Source: JBKHBQ01 sp046542305
Lineage (GTDB): Bacteria; Bacteroidota; Bacteroidia; Bacteroidales; 4484-276
Assembly (NCBI GenBank): GCA_046542305.1
Contig: JBKHBQ010000063.1
Coordinates: 1-16,295, forward strand
DNA length: 16,295 nt
Reading direction: 5' to 3'
Shown here: positions 1 through 9,218 of the stretch, piece after piece
Position numbering within the stretch: position 1 is the first letter of the stretch
Layout of the letters: every line of letters starts with the position of its first letter
The notes under the pieces: generated by a model
Told to the model about the DNA's origin: nothing
Databases searched by the model: none
The model's input: only the letters and a program-made list of their open reading frames with translations
Position numbers and translations under genes: made by a program

Positions 1-42
1 ACAACCATGACAACCATCCCAACCACCACAACCATCCCAACC
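1..42. repeat. C/A-rich short direct repeats
   Basis: The 15-mer ACAACCATCCCAACC occurs at 10-24 and again at 28-42, 18 bp apart, and its first eight bases also occur at 1-8. The + strand here is almost only C and A with few T. The complementary strand therefore carries several closely spaced GG/GGG runs, which could in principle form a weak two-layer G-quadruplex. The array is cut by the window edge, so its full length is unknown. The rest of 43-203 has no gene; apart from the promoter-like element at 151-158 I see only AT-rich leader sequence. Confidence 0.6.
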
Positions 43-150
43 CTTCACTCCCCTCCGAAATACCTTAAATTATGTTTCATCAACGCAACCAATTTTTTAA
101 CATCCCCATCTAATAATAAACTATAAAAAACGTTCTTTGAAGATATTGAC

Positions 151-158
151 TAACTTTG
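151..158 (+). promoter_or_regulatory. Bacteroidota -7 promoter element for the ECF sigma gene
   Basis: TAACTTTG matches the Bacteroidota primary-sigma -7 consensus TAnnTTTG exactly. It would place transcription start near 163-165, giving a leader of about 40 nt before the TTG start at 204. A TTTG occurs at 136-139 but is closer than the usual -33 spacing (about 19 nt), so the -33 element is not convincing. The call rests on the -7 match and its position. Confidence 0.5.
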
Positions 159-203
159 TGAATAAACACACAGGCTTAAATTCCTCAAACTCAATCAGTC
201 ATT

Positions 204-758
204 TTGGATCTACAGCAAATTATCGAAGGTTGTATCAAAGGAAAGAGCAGGGCACAGCAACAATTGTTTGAGCTGTATGCCAATGAAATGTTCGGGGTAT
301 GCCTGTATTATTCGCCCAACCGAACCGAAGCCGAGGACACGCTTCACGAAGGCTTCCTCAAAGTTTTCCAGCACATCGCTTCATTTAAAGGAAAAGGATC
401 GCTCAAGGCATGGATCAGAAAGATCCTGATTAATACCGCGCTGGAAAAATACCGGAAAAAAAATCCGATGTATGTGTTCGATTCCGGCGACAGCGAATAC
501 CTGGAAGATGTCGAACAGGAAAGCATCATCAGCAATATTACAGCCGATGACCTGATCGCGCTGATCCAGGAGCTGAGCCCGCAATACCGCATGGTGTTCA
601 ACCTTTACGCGCTCGAGGGATTTTCGCACAAAGAAATTGCAAAGCAACTGGATATTTCGGAAGGAACATCCAAATCGAATCTTGCCCGTGCCAGGACCAT
701 TTTGCAGAAAAAAGTCAAGGAACATTTTTACGTGTCATCCAAGCAATTGAATGTCTGA
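204..758 (+). CDS. ECF-type RNA polymerase sigma factor
   Basis: A 184-residue sigma-70 family protein of extracytoplasmic-function type, which directs RNA polymerase to a regulon controlled by an envelope signal. Sigma region 2 covers about residues 20-85, including the EAEDTLHEGFLKVF stretch and the WIRKILINTA helix. Region 4, the -35-binding helix-turn-helix, covers about 118-172, with ELSPQYRMVFNLYALEG followed by SHKEIAKQLDISEGTSKS. Length and spacing are normal for the class. The start is a TTG: the next in-frame ATG (residue 29) would cut into region 2, and no SD sequence is visible. The stop overlaps the following gene by 8 nt (ATGTCTGA), implying translational coupling to its probable regulator. 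The family is clear; the target regulon cannot be read from this sequence. Confidence 0.93.
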   Translation: MDLQQIIEGCIKGKSRAQQQLFELYANEMFGVCLYYSPNRTEAEDTLHEGFLKVFQHIASFKGKGSLKAWIRKILINTALEKYRKKNPMYVFDSGDSEYLEDVEQESIISNITADDLIALIQELSPQYRMVFNLYALEGFSHKEIAKQLDISEGTSKSNLARARTILQKKVKEHFYVSSKQLNV

Positions 759-2169
759 CGAAAGAAAACATATCGACGAACTTTTTAAAAGCCACCTTGT
801 GGGGCATCAGGCCAAAGCGCCCGAAAACGCATGGAACAGGCTCCATGCCGATCTGCACGGGAAGCGCAGAGCAATGCCGCTGTGGTATTTCAGGGCAGCC
901 GCAGCAGCCGTATTGCTGTTGCTGGCTTTTGCTGCCGGATATTACCTGGCGGTGCATAATTCGTCTGATGAATCGCAATTGGCTTCGGATGATCCTGTGG
1001 AGATCATCATGCCGGCAGAAAAGGATACCGCTGTGGATGTACCCGCGGAAGCACCTGTGAAAGAACTATCTTTACCGGAACAGGAAACGGAAATAACCAG
1101 GATGCCGGATCAGCCACAGATTGCCGATAACCGTGTCGCCGGCAAAAAAGCAGCAGCCGAAAAGGCTGAAGAAAAAGCTGAAACCGATGAAATAAATTAC
1201 GGTGACGCATCGCCCGAAACGCTGCAAGAGCCGGAAATCGTTCAGAAAGAACAAAAGGTTCAGCCTTCACCCCGCGATGAAGAAATTGCAGAGGAAGCAT
1301 CACAGGCTAATGATCGGGAACAATTGCAGGAAGAAATCCCTGCCATGGATCCCGAAATGTTGAAAAACATGCTCTACAACGAAGAAGCGCTGGCTCAGGA
1401 TATACTGAAAAAGCAGCGAACGAAACCCTCCGCTTGGAGCCTCGGCGCACAGGTGTCACCGGTATATTCGTACCGTTCGATCAGCGGTGACATGCAAATC
1501 CCTGACGAGTCGGTGGGCAATGATTACTTTGAGGATGTGGAAAACGGCATCGTAAGCATAGCGGGTGGCATCAGCCTTGATTATCGTGTTTCGGACCGCC
1601 TGAGCCTGGGTTCCGGATTGTTTGTTTCACGCATCGGACAGGAAAACAACGACGTGCTGGCCTACAACAATCCCGGTGGCGACGGCATGTACAAACTGGC
1701 AACTTCCGCCGGCACCGTCACCATCAATCCACGTAAATTCGAGAGTGTAATCACCGAACAGCAGGTGTCGGTAAAGGACTCCATCCCCGGCGATTACATC
1801 GTTAATGCCAGCATGGTACAAAATCTTGATTACCTTGAAGTGCCGCTTATCCTGAAATATAAGATGCTGAACAAAAAATTTACCATTAATGTGATGGGCG
1901 GCCTCAGCCCTGGCATACTGGTCAACAACCGTTCGTATTTCGATGTGGAGGGCGAAAAGGTACAAACCGGTACCACCGAGAACATCAATCCGGTGATCTA
2001 CAACAGCCTGCTGGGCGTAGGCCTGGAATATGCCATCTCCAAAAAGGTCTCCATCAATATGGAACCTACTTTTAAATATTCGCTCAGCCCTGTGAATTCA
2101 GGCAGCGGCCTGCGTTATCAGCCTTACTCCCTTTCCTGGTTCACCGGGATCAGCTATAAGCTGCAATAG
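751..2169 (+). CDS. anti-sigma-like / outer-membrane beta-barrel fusion protein
   Basis: A 472-residue protein in three parts. Residues 1-43 form a charged cytoplasmic head with a DELFKSHL...APENAWNRL pattern like the N-termini of Bacteroidota proteins encoded next to ECF sigma factors. Residues about 44-67 form one hydrophobic helix (AAAAAVLLLLAFAAGYYLA), with no cleavage site after it. Residues about 70-225 are a low-complexity linker rich in E, K, A, P and Q. Residues about 228-472 alternate polar and hydrophobic strands ending in an aromatic-rich strand (SWFTGISYKLQ), typical of the small Bacteroidota porin-like barrels (PF13568-like). The head probably binds the sigma factor encoded just upstream, with which the gene overlaps by 8 nt. 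The helix would sit in the inner membrane and the barrel in the outer membrane. Anti-sigma function is inferred from context; the barrel assignment is stronger. Confidence 0.8.
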   Translation: MSDERKHIDELFKSHLVGHQAKAPENAWNRLHADLHGKRRAMPLWYFRAAAAAVLLLLAFAAGYYLAVHNSSDESQLASDDPVEIIMPAEKDTAVDVPAEAPVKELSLPEQETEITRMPDQPQIADNRVAGKKAAAEKAEEKAETDEINYGDASPETLQEPEIVQKEQKVQPSPRDEEIAEEASQANDREQLQEEIPAMDPEMLKNMLYNEEALAQDILKKQRTKPSAWSLGAQVSPVYSYRSISGDMQIPDESVGNDYFEDVENGIVSIAGGISLDYRVSDRLSLGSGLFVSRIGQENNDVLAYNNPGGDGMYKLATSAGTVTINPRKFESVITEQQVSVKDSIPGDYIVNASMVQNLDYLEVPLILKYKMLNKKFTINVMGGLSPGILVNNRSYFDVEGEKVQTGTTENINPVIYNSLLGVGLEYAISKKVSINMEPTFKYSLSPVNSGSGLRYQPYSLSWFTGISYKLQ

Positions 2170-2170
2170 G

Positions 2171-2881
2171 TTATGCGAGGCCTTTCACCCGCGGCATGCC
2201 CGCAATAAAATCCTTCAGATAAAACGGCTCAAAATAAGCCACATCTTCAAAACGGCTACCGGTAAATCTTTCAAGGGCAATCGGAATCATGTATCCGGCG
2301 CTGGGAACGAAATCATCCAAATACAGAGCATTGGAATATTTCTCGAGGAAAGCTTTACTTTTTGCCGCCCCGTCGCCGGCAAAACATATCCTGTGATTCT
2401 CCAGTTGCCCGGCAAAAGAATTTTCCGTAATGATTTCGGCTTTGGTTTCCCTTACCTCATCCATGTTTCCATCAAACAACGCCGTGTACACCTCCATTCG
2501 CCTTGCGTCGATCATCGGGCAAAACAGGAGCCCTGAAGAAAGTGCATCCTTCTGTTGCGTGTTGAACCTCATTCCTGCAGCCATGGCATGCAGGGTGTTT
2601 ACGCCGATCAGCGGCTTATTGAGCGCGTAACAAAATCCCTTTGCCGCCGACACTCCGATCCTGAGACCGGTATATGATCCCGGACCCATGCTTACGGCAA
2701 CGGCATCAAGTTGAAACGGCTCAATACCTGCCGACTTCATCAGTTCATCCGCAAAAGTAGTCACCACCCGCGAGTGTGCGTTTTTCTCGCTGGTTTCGCG
2801 CAGGCCGAGCATTTCTGTTCCGCTGCTCAGGGCCACCGAACAATGCGGTGTGGCCGTATCGATATGCAGTATTTTCGTCAT
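2171..2881 (-). CDS. tsaB: tRNA threonylcarbamoyladenosine synthesis protein TsaB
   Basis: A 236-residue cytoplasmic protein of the ASKHA fold, close to the usual TsaB length of about 230. TsaB pairs with TsaD (and TsaE) to transfer threonylcarbamoyl to A37 of ANN-decoding tRNAs, giving t6A. The N-terminal ILHIDTAT strand and the signature GPGSYTGLRIGVSAAKG (residues 66-82) identify the family; the ATP-site metal ligands of TsaD are absent, as expected for TsaB. The ATG at 2879-2881 is preceded by a purine-rich AGGAAGG about 8 nt upstream, one of the few SD-like sites in the window. The gene lies 100 bp downstream of gcvP on the same strand and its stop is one base from the stop of the convergent barrel gene. 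Confidence 0.95.
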   Translation of the reverse strand: MTKILHIDTATPHCSVALSSGTEMLGLRETSEKNAHSRVVTTFADELMKSAGIEPFQLDAVAVSMGPGSYTGLRIGVSAAKGFCYALNKPLIGVNTLHAMAAGMRFNTQQKDALSSGLLFCPMIDARRMEVYTALFDGNMDEVRETKAEIITENSFAGQLENHRICFAGDGAAKSKAFLEKYSNALYLDDFVPSAGYMIPIALERFTGSRFEDVAYFEPFYLKDFIAGMPRVKGLA

Positions 2882-2895
2882 AATTTTTCCTTCCT

Positions 2896-2954
2896 AAAAA
2901 GACACCATCCTTCCGGGTGCAAAATAAACAAATTCTGCTACAGAAAGGATGGTG
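2896..2954 (-). terminator. probable intrinsic terminator downstream of gcvP
   Basis: CACCATCCTT at 2903-2912 and AAGGATGGTG at 2945-2954 form a perfect 10-bp inverted repeat. Read on the minus strand, the second arm is followed at once by TCTTTTTAGG, a short U-tract (five T at 2896-2900). The 32-nt loop is long for a classical terminator, but on the minus strand it contains a small inner stem (TCTG-TAG-CAGA) that would shorten it. It lies 28 bp after the gcvP stop. On the plus strand no T-run follows, so it should act in one direction only. It could instead be a 5'-leader structure for tsaB. Confidence 0.6.
2920..2927 (-). promoter_or_regulatory. weak -7-like element upstream of tsaB
   Basis: The minus strand reads TTATTTTG followed by C, one mismatch from TAnnTTTG. 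It sits in the loop of the inverted repeat 2903-2954. Transcription from it would start near 2913 and give a leader of about 30 nt. No -33 TTG lies at the usual distance. tsaB could instead be read through from gcvP. Confidence 0.25.
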
Positions 2955-2981
2955 CCGATGTTGCGTATAATCAGCCGCAGC

Positions 2982-5852
<2,871 letters not shown>

Positions 5853-5906
5853 ATGATCAAAAAAACAATTTAATGGTTATACACTTATGCTGCTATTCCA
5901 GAGCGG

Positions 5907-5914
5907 CAAAGGTA
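5907..5914 (-). promoter_or_regulatory. Bacteroidota -7 promoter element for gcvP
   Basis: The minus strand reads TACCTTTG, followed by C, an exact match to TAnnTTTG with the common trailing C. Predicted start of transcription is near 5900, leaving a leader of about 48 nt before the gcvP ATG. I see no TTG at the usual -33 distance; that region is AT-rich. No glycine-riboswitch-like structure fits in so short a leader. The rest of the 199-bp gap 5853-6051 holds only a small odd palindrome TGCTGTCAGCA at 6036-6046, next to the preceding gene's stop. Confidence 0.55.
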
Positions 5915-6051
5915 AACATCTTTACAGGAAAAAGTGAATTATTGTTAACTTATTAACGATAAAAACCACGAGGATTTAATAACAACTGAACCAATGCTTT
6001 GTTGGATGATTTGAGCGATTCCCGATCCTTACAATTGCTGTCAGCAGAGTA

Positions 6052-9027
6052 TTATTCTTGAGCTGCATCCATCTTCATCACTACCCCGATTTTTTTCTTC
6101 CCGTCGATCTTGATCACCACCGGATGTTCGAAACGGATATGCTTCACGAACTCATCCTCGTAATAAGGTTCGAAACGGTTAAGGTAATCCAGGTCGTAAT
6201 ATCCGTCGTTGATAAACGGATTGATGGTGAAATATCCTACCCTGAAGGAAGTAAGGTTCTGGAAGAAATGCGTACCCTGACTGGGGTCGATACGGTAGTT
6301 CTTCAGGCCGGATTCCACGATAAGACGAGCGGCCGAGATCTGGGGCCACTTAACCGGGATGCCCAGCCAGGGATCGGTGGAGCCCCAGCGGCCCGGACCT
6401 ACCAGCACGTAGTTGGTATGTTCGGCCAGAAAACGTTCGTTAATCTCTCCGATTTCCTCGGCAATTTCTGTGGTTTTGGATGCATCGAAGCTTTCGGGTT
6501 TTACAAACACGAAATCGCGGATATTCTTCACTATGCCGTTGCCCAGTGCATTTTGGGCAGTAATAATGGTTTGATCCAAGGGGATGCCGGAAAGATCTTC
6601 ATCGATGGTTTCGTTGCTGTCGACAATTGGGCGGATCTGCAGCAAATTGAATACCACCGGCTGTCCTTTTGCCACATTCAGATCCACGGCAAATTCAATC
6701 TCGATCCCCTTGTTCATTTCGCGTTGGCCTATCTCCAGTACATTCCTCAGAATATCAGCAAGCGGGAACACCTCGTGTTTGAGGATATTGGAAAAAGTCA
6801 CCAGGCGTTTACCGCTGTAATTCATCCCGTCGCGCAGGATATTGCTTTGATAGTCGTAGGTTGATGCCACCCATTTCAGAGAGTCTGCATCCTGCTCGGC
6901 TTCTTTCACGCGCAGTTTGAGCAGGTTGATCGAATCGTCGGTGCAGGGTTGGAAACTGTCGGCATTGAGGTCGAGGGCGTAGAACACCCGCTGTGTTTCG
7001 GTGAGCGCCATATTGGGCGAGGCCATTTGGAGCAGCTTTTTTGGGTACCTGGGCGAAAACCGCAGCGTATTGCCGCCGTCCACGATGTATTTTCCCAATC
7101 CGAAGGCCACATTGGCAATGCCGTCCTCGGGTTGCTCGGGCTCGATGGGGTAAAAATTCACCGAACGCGCCACCCCCGAAATGGTGGGATAAAACCGCTG
7201 CCCGTATTTCTTGCCGCACACTTCCTGCAGCACGATGCCCATTTTTTCCTCGTCGATCACATTGAGTGTTGCAGTCATGTAGGCCTTGCTGTCCTTATAA
7301 AATGCCGATGCATACACGCTCTTGATGGCCACGCTGAGTTTTTCGATCATCAGCCGCTCATCGTCGGGAATGTTGGGGATCATGTAGGTGGAATATATCC
7401 CTGCAAACGGCTGGTAATGCGAATCCTCCAGCAGGCTCGACGATCTGATTGCGATGGGATTGCGCGTGACAGAAATGAAGGTGTATAAATCTTCGTGAAT
7501 GCGAAAGGGCAGCCGTGCGGCCACGAAAGCCTCCAAAATCTCACGGTCGGAACGGTTGGAGAGGGCGATGTCGTACAGGCGGTTTTCCTCCATAAATTCA
7601 TCGAAAACATCCGTACCCAGCACCACGGTACGCGGGATGGTGATGAAGATGTTGTCGTAATAATCGATGAGATGGTTGCGCTTGATAAGCGAATCGAGGA
7701 ATGCCAGCCCGCGGGCCTTGCCGCCGATGGATCCCTCGCCGATGCGGGTAAAGGTGAGGTATTCGTCGAACTGGTCGCGGTGAAATTCGGCGATCACCCC
7801 GCGCCCCTTGTACATCCTGAATTTAGCGATGGCATCATAAAGGTACCTTCTCACCTCATCGAGATCCTCGAAATCCTCCGGCTGAAATTGCTTGAACAGA
7901 TCTGCCAGCGGGAAAAGCGCCCGTGCACGCAACCATTTGGAAATATGATGCCTGCTGATGTGATACAGGAACGAGTCGTCGGGAATATCAAAAAGAATCT
8001 CCTGCAGGCTCTTCAGGTCGGCGGCACGCATCACCTCTTCGTTGGTTTCGGGATTCACAAACACAAAATCGCCGAAGGCAAAATACTGGGTGATGAAATT
8101 GCGCAACTGCAGCGACAGCGTTTTGGAGTTTTTATTGATGAATCCCACCCGGATACGCTTGGCAATTTCTTTCACACCCTGATCCGACGATTGCAGCAAA
8201 ACGGGCATGTATTTATCCTCTTTCTTCACTATTTCGCTAAACTTCAGGCCAGCCTGCTTATCCAGGATGCCGTTGCGCTTGTAGCTCATATCCGTAATTA
8301 CGCCCAGCAGATTGTTTTTATACTTGTGAAAAAAGGCTTCGGCTTCCTCGAACGAGGTGGCCAGCAGAATCTTGGGCCGCCCTCGCATGCGCAGCATTTT
8401 CTGGTGCTCGTTCAGGCCTTCGGTCATAAAGGTTTTCGACTGCTTGAAAATGATCTTATAGATATTGGGCAAATACGAAGAGTAAAACCGTATGGAGTCC
8501 TCCACCAGAATGATCACCTGCACGCCCACCTGCGTTACGTCGTGGTCCACGTTCATCTTGTCTTCGATCAGTTTGATGATGGCAAGCAGGATATCCGCAT
8601 TTCCGAGCCAGCTAAACACATAGTCGAGTTCCTTGAGTTTTCCCGAATCGAGTTTCAACGACAGCTCGCGCGAAAAGGGTGTAAGCAGCACTACGGGAAT
8701 GTTGGGGTACGTGTCCTTGATCTCTACAAAAATCCCCTCCTCGAAAGCGCTCAGCATAAAAATGATCAGATCGATATTTTCCTCTTCCAGTATCTGATAG
8801 GCTTCCTCGCGGGAGTTGGCCTGAATAAACTGCGGCGGATAGCGCAGGTTGAGTGAAACATATTCGTTGAAAATCTGCTCGTCGATCCGCCCGTCGTCTT
8901 CAAGGATAAATGCATCGTACTTGCTGGCAATCAGCAGCACATGATAAATCCTTTTTTTCATCAAAGTATTGAAGGAGGTATCGTTGAACACATATTTCCG
9001 TGAAAACACTTTCGATTTTTTCGTCAT
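6052..9027 (-). CDS. tandem receiver / PPDK-type ATP-grasp protein (PEP/pyruvate-binding domain)
   Basis: A 991-residue cytoplasmic protein. Residues about 26-160 resemble a receiver fold but lack the phospho-acceptor Asp (IDLIIFMLS at that strand). Residues about 168-315 are a second receiver with apparently complete residues: E176/D177, acceptor D246 (VITDM), S280 and K299. Residues about 425-805 match the PEP-synthase/PPDK ATP-grasp domain (PF01326): GGKARGL with K437, AIRSSSLLEDS with R528, FAG at 541-543, E778, and LLQIRP with Q797 and R799. No phosphohistidine swivel motif or PEP-binding TIM barrel follows. Instead, residues about 865-991 form a separate domain with GPGRWGSTDPWLGIP and SQGTHFFQNLTS. 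The start is the ATG at 9025-9027; a longer frame to a TTG at 9198 adds 57 unlikely residues and runs through the promoter region. Divergent from a hybrid histidine kinase, so it may be a phosphorelay-controlled enzyme. Substrate unknown. Confidence 0.85.
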   Translation of the reverse strand: MTKKSKVFSRKYVFNDTSFNTLMKKRIYHVLLIASKYDAFILEDDGRIDEQIFNEYVSLNLRYPPQFIQANSREEAYQILEEENIDLIIFMLSAFEEGIFVEIKDTYPNIPVVLLTPFSRELSLKLDSGKLKELDYVFSWLGNADILLAIIKLIEDKMNVDHDVTQVGVQVIILVEDSIRFYSSYLPNIYKIIFKQSKTFMTEGLNEHQKMLRMRGRPKILLATSFEEAEAFFHKYKNNLLGVITDMSYKRNGILDKQAGLKFSEIVKKEDKYMPVLLQSSDQGVKEIAKRIRVGFINKNSKTLSLQLRNFITQYFAFGDFVFVNPETNEEVMRAADLKSLQEILFDIPDDSFLYHISRHHISKWLRARALFPLADLFKQFQPEDFEDLDEVRRYLYDAIAKFRMYKGRGVIAEFHRDQFDEYLTFTRIGEGSIGGKARGLAFLDSLIKRNHLIDYYDNIFITIPRTVVLGTDVFDEFMEENRLYDIALSNRSDREILEAFVAARLPFRIHEDLYTFISVTRNPIAIRSSSLLEDSHYQPFAGIYSTYMIPNIPDDERLMIEKLSVAIKSVYASAFYKDSKAYMTATLNVIDEEKMGIVLQEVCGKKYGQRFYPTISGVARSVNFYPIEPEQPEDGIANVAFGLGKYIVDGGNTLRFSPRYPKKLLQMASPNMALTETQRVFYALDLNADSFQPCTDDSINLLKLRVKEAEQDADSLKWVASTYDYQSNILRDGMNYSGKRLVTFSNILKHEVFPLADILRNVLEIGQREMNKGIEIEFAVDLNVAKGQPVVFNLLQIRPIVDSNETIDEDLSGIPLDQTIITAQNALGNGIVKNIRDFVFVKPESFDASKTTEIAEEIGEINERFLAEHTNYVLVGPGRWGSTDPWLGIPVKWPQISAARLIVESGLKNYRIDPSQGTHFFQNLTSFRVGYFTINPFINDGYYDLDYLNRFEPYYEDEFVKHIRFEHPVVIKIDGKKKIGVVMKMDAAQE

Positions 9028-9048
9028 AAGCGCGATAAGTATTTTCAG

Positions 9049-9056
9049 CAAAAATA
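9049..9056 (-). promoter_or_regulatory. -7 promoter element for the receiver/PPDK-like gene
   Basis: The minus strand reads TATTTTTG, an exact TAnnTTTG match. Transcription would start near 9042, about 15 nt before the ATG at 9027, which supports that start over the TTG at 9198. A TTG (minus strand, 9072-9074) lies 15 nt upstream of the element, somewhat closer than usual for -33, and is part of the inverted repeat 9063-9075. Confidence 0.5.
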
Positions 9057-9062
9057 ATATTA

Positions 9063-9075
9063 ATTGACGGTCAAT
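9063..9075. promoter_or_regulatory. perfect inverted repeat, candidate operator in the divergent region
   Basis: ATTGAC-G-GTCAAT is a perfect 6+6 inverted repeat with a one-base centre. It overlaps the presumed -33 region of the minus-strand promoter (9049-9056) and lies 72 bp upstream of the plus-strand -7 element (9147-9154). The spacer is far too short for an RNA hairpin, so a dimeric DNA-binding protein is the more natural reading. I do not recognise it as a box of a named regulator. Confidence 0.4.
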
Positions 9076-9146
9076 GATTTTTGGTTTACCGAAGTTTGAT
9101 TTGGAACCGGAAAAAATCATTTTATACTGAAATAACATATTTTGCT

Positions 9147-9154
9147 TACATTTG
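9147..9154 (+). promoter_or_regulatory. -7 promoter element for the hybrid histidine kinase
   Basis: TACATTTG matches TAnnTTTG exactly. Transcription would start near 9160, giving a leader of about 60 nt to the ATG at 9219. A near-miss, ATATTTTGC, lies just upstream at 9138-9145. No clear -33 TTG is seen at the normal spacing. Confidence 0.5.
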
Positions 9155-9218
9155 ACAGCTAAAAAGATCGGTATAAGTCCGGTATCAGGGGCCGGCAAAT
9201 TTCAAACGATTGATACCA

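Noticed and set aside
5853..5906. Glycine riboswitch in the gcvP leader
   Set aside because: The predicted leader is only about 48 nt and lacks the paired-aptamer structure; too short for the known class.
5940..6046. Possible terminator after the receiver/PPDK-like gene (palindrome TGCTGTCAGCA at 6036-6046, and CCTCGTGGTTTTT on the minus strand near 5965-5977)
   Set aside because: The first has a one-base centre and cannot fold as a hairpin of useful length; the second has only a two-base GC stem. Neither is strong enough to call.
7495..8856. 453-codon open frame on the plus strand, antisense to the receiver/PPDK-like gene
   Set aside because: The opposite strand encodes clear ATP-grasp and receiver motifs across the whole stretch, while this frame shows no family motif. 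It is a shadow of the codon bias of the real gene.
6052..9027. Annotation as phosphoenolpyruvate synthase (ppsA)
   Set aside because: Only the ATP-grasp domain is shared. The phosphohistidine and PEP/pyruvate-binding barrel domains are missing and two receiver-like domains are added.
9028..9198. N-terminal extension of the receiver/PPDK-like protein to a TTG at 9198
   Set aside because: The 57 extra residues are not domain-like, cross both divergent promoter elements and the inverted repeat, and a good ATG with a promoter 22 bp upstream exists at 9027.
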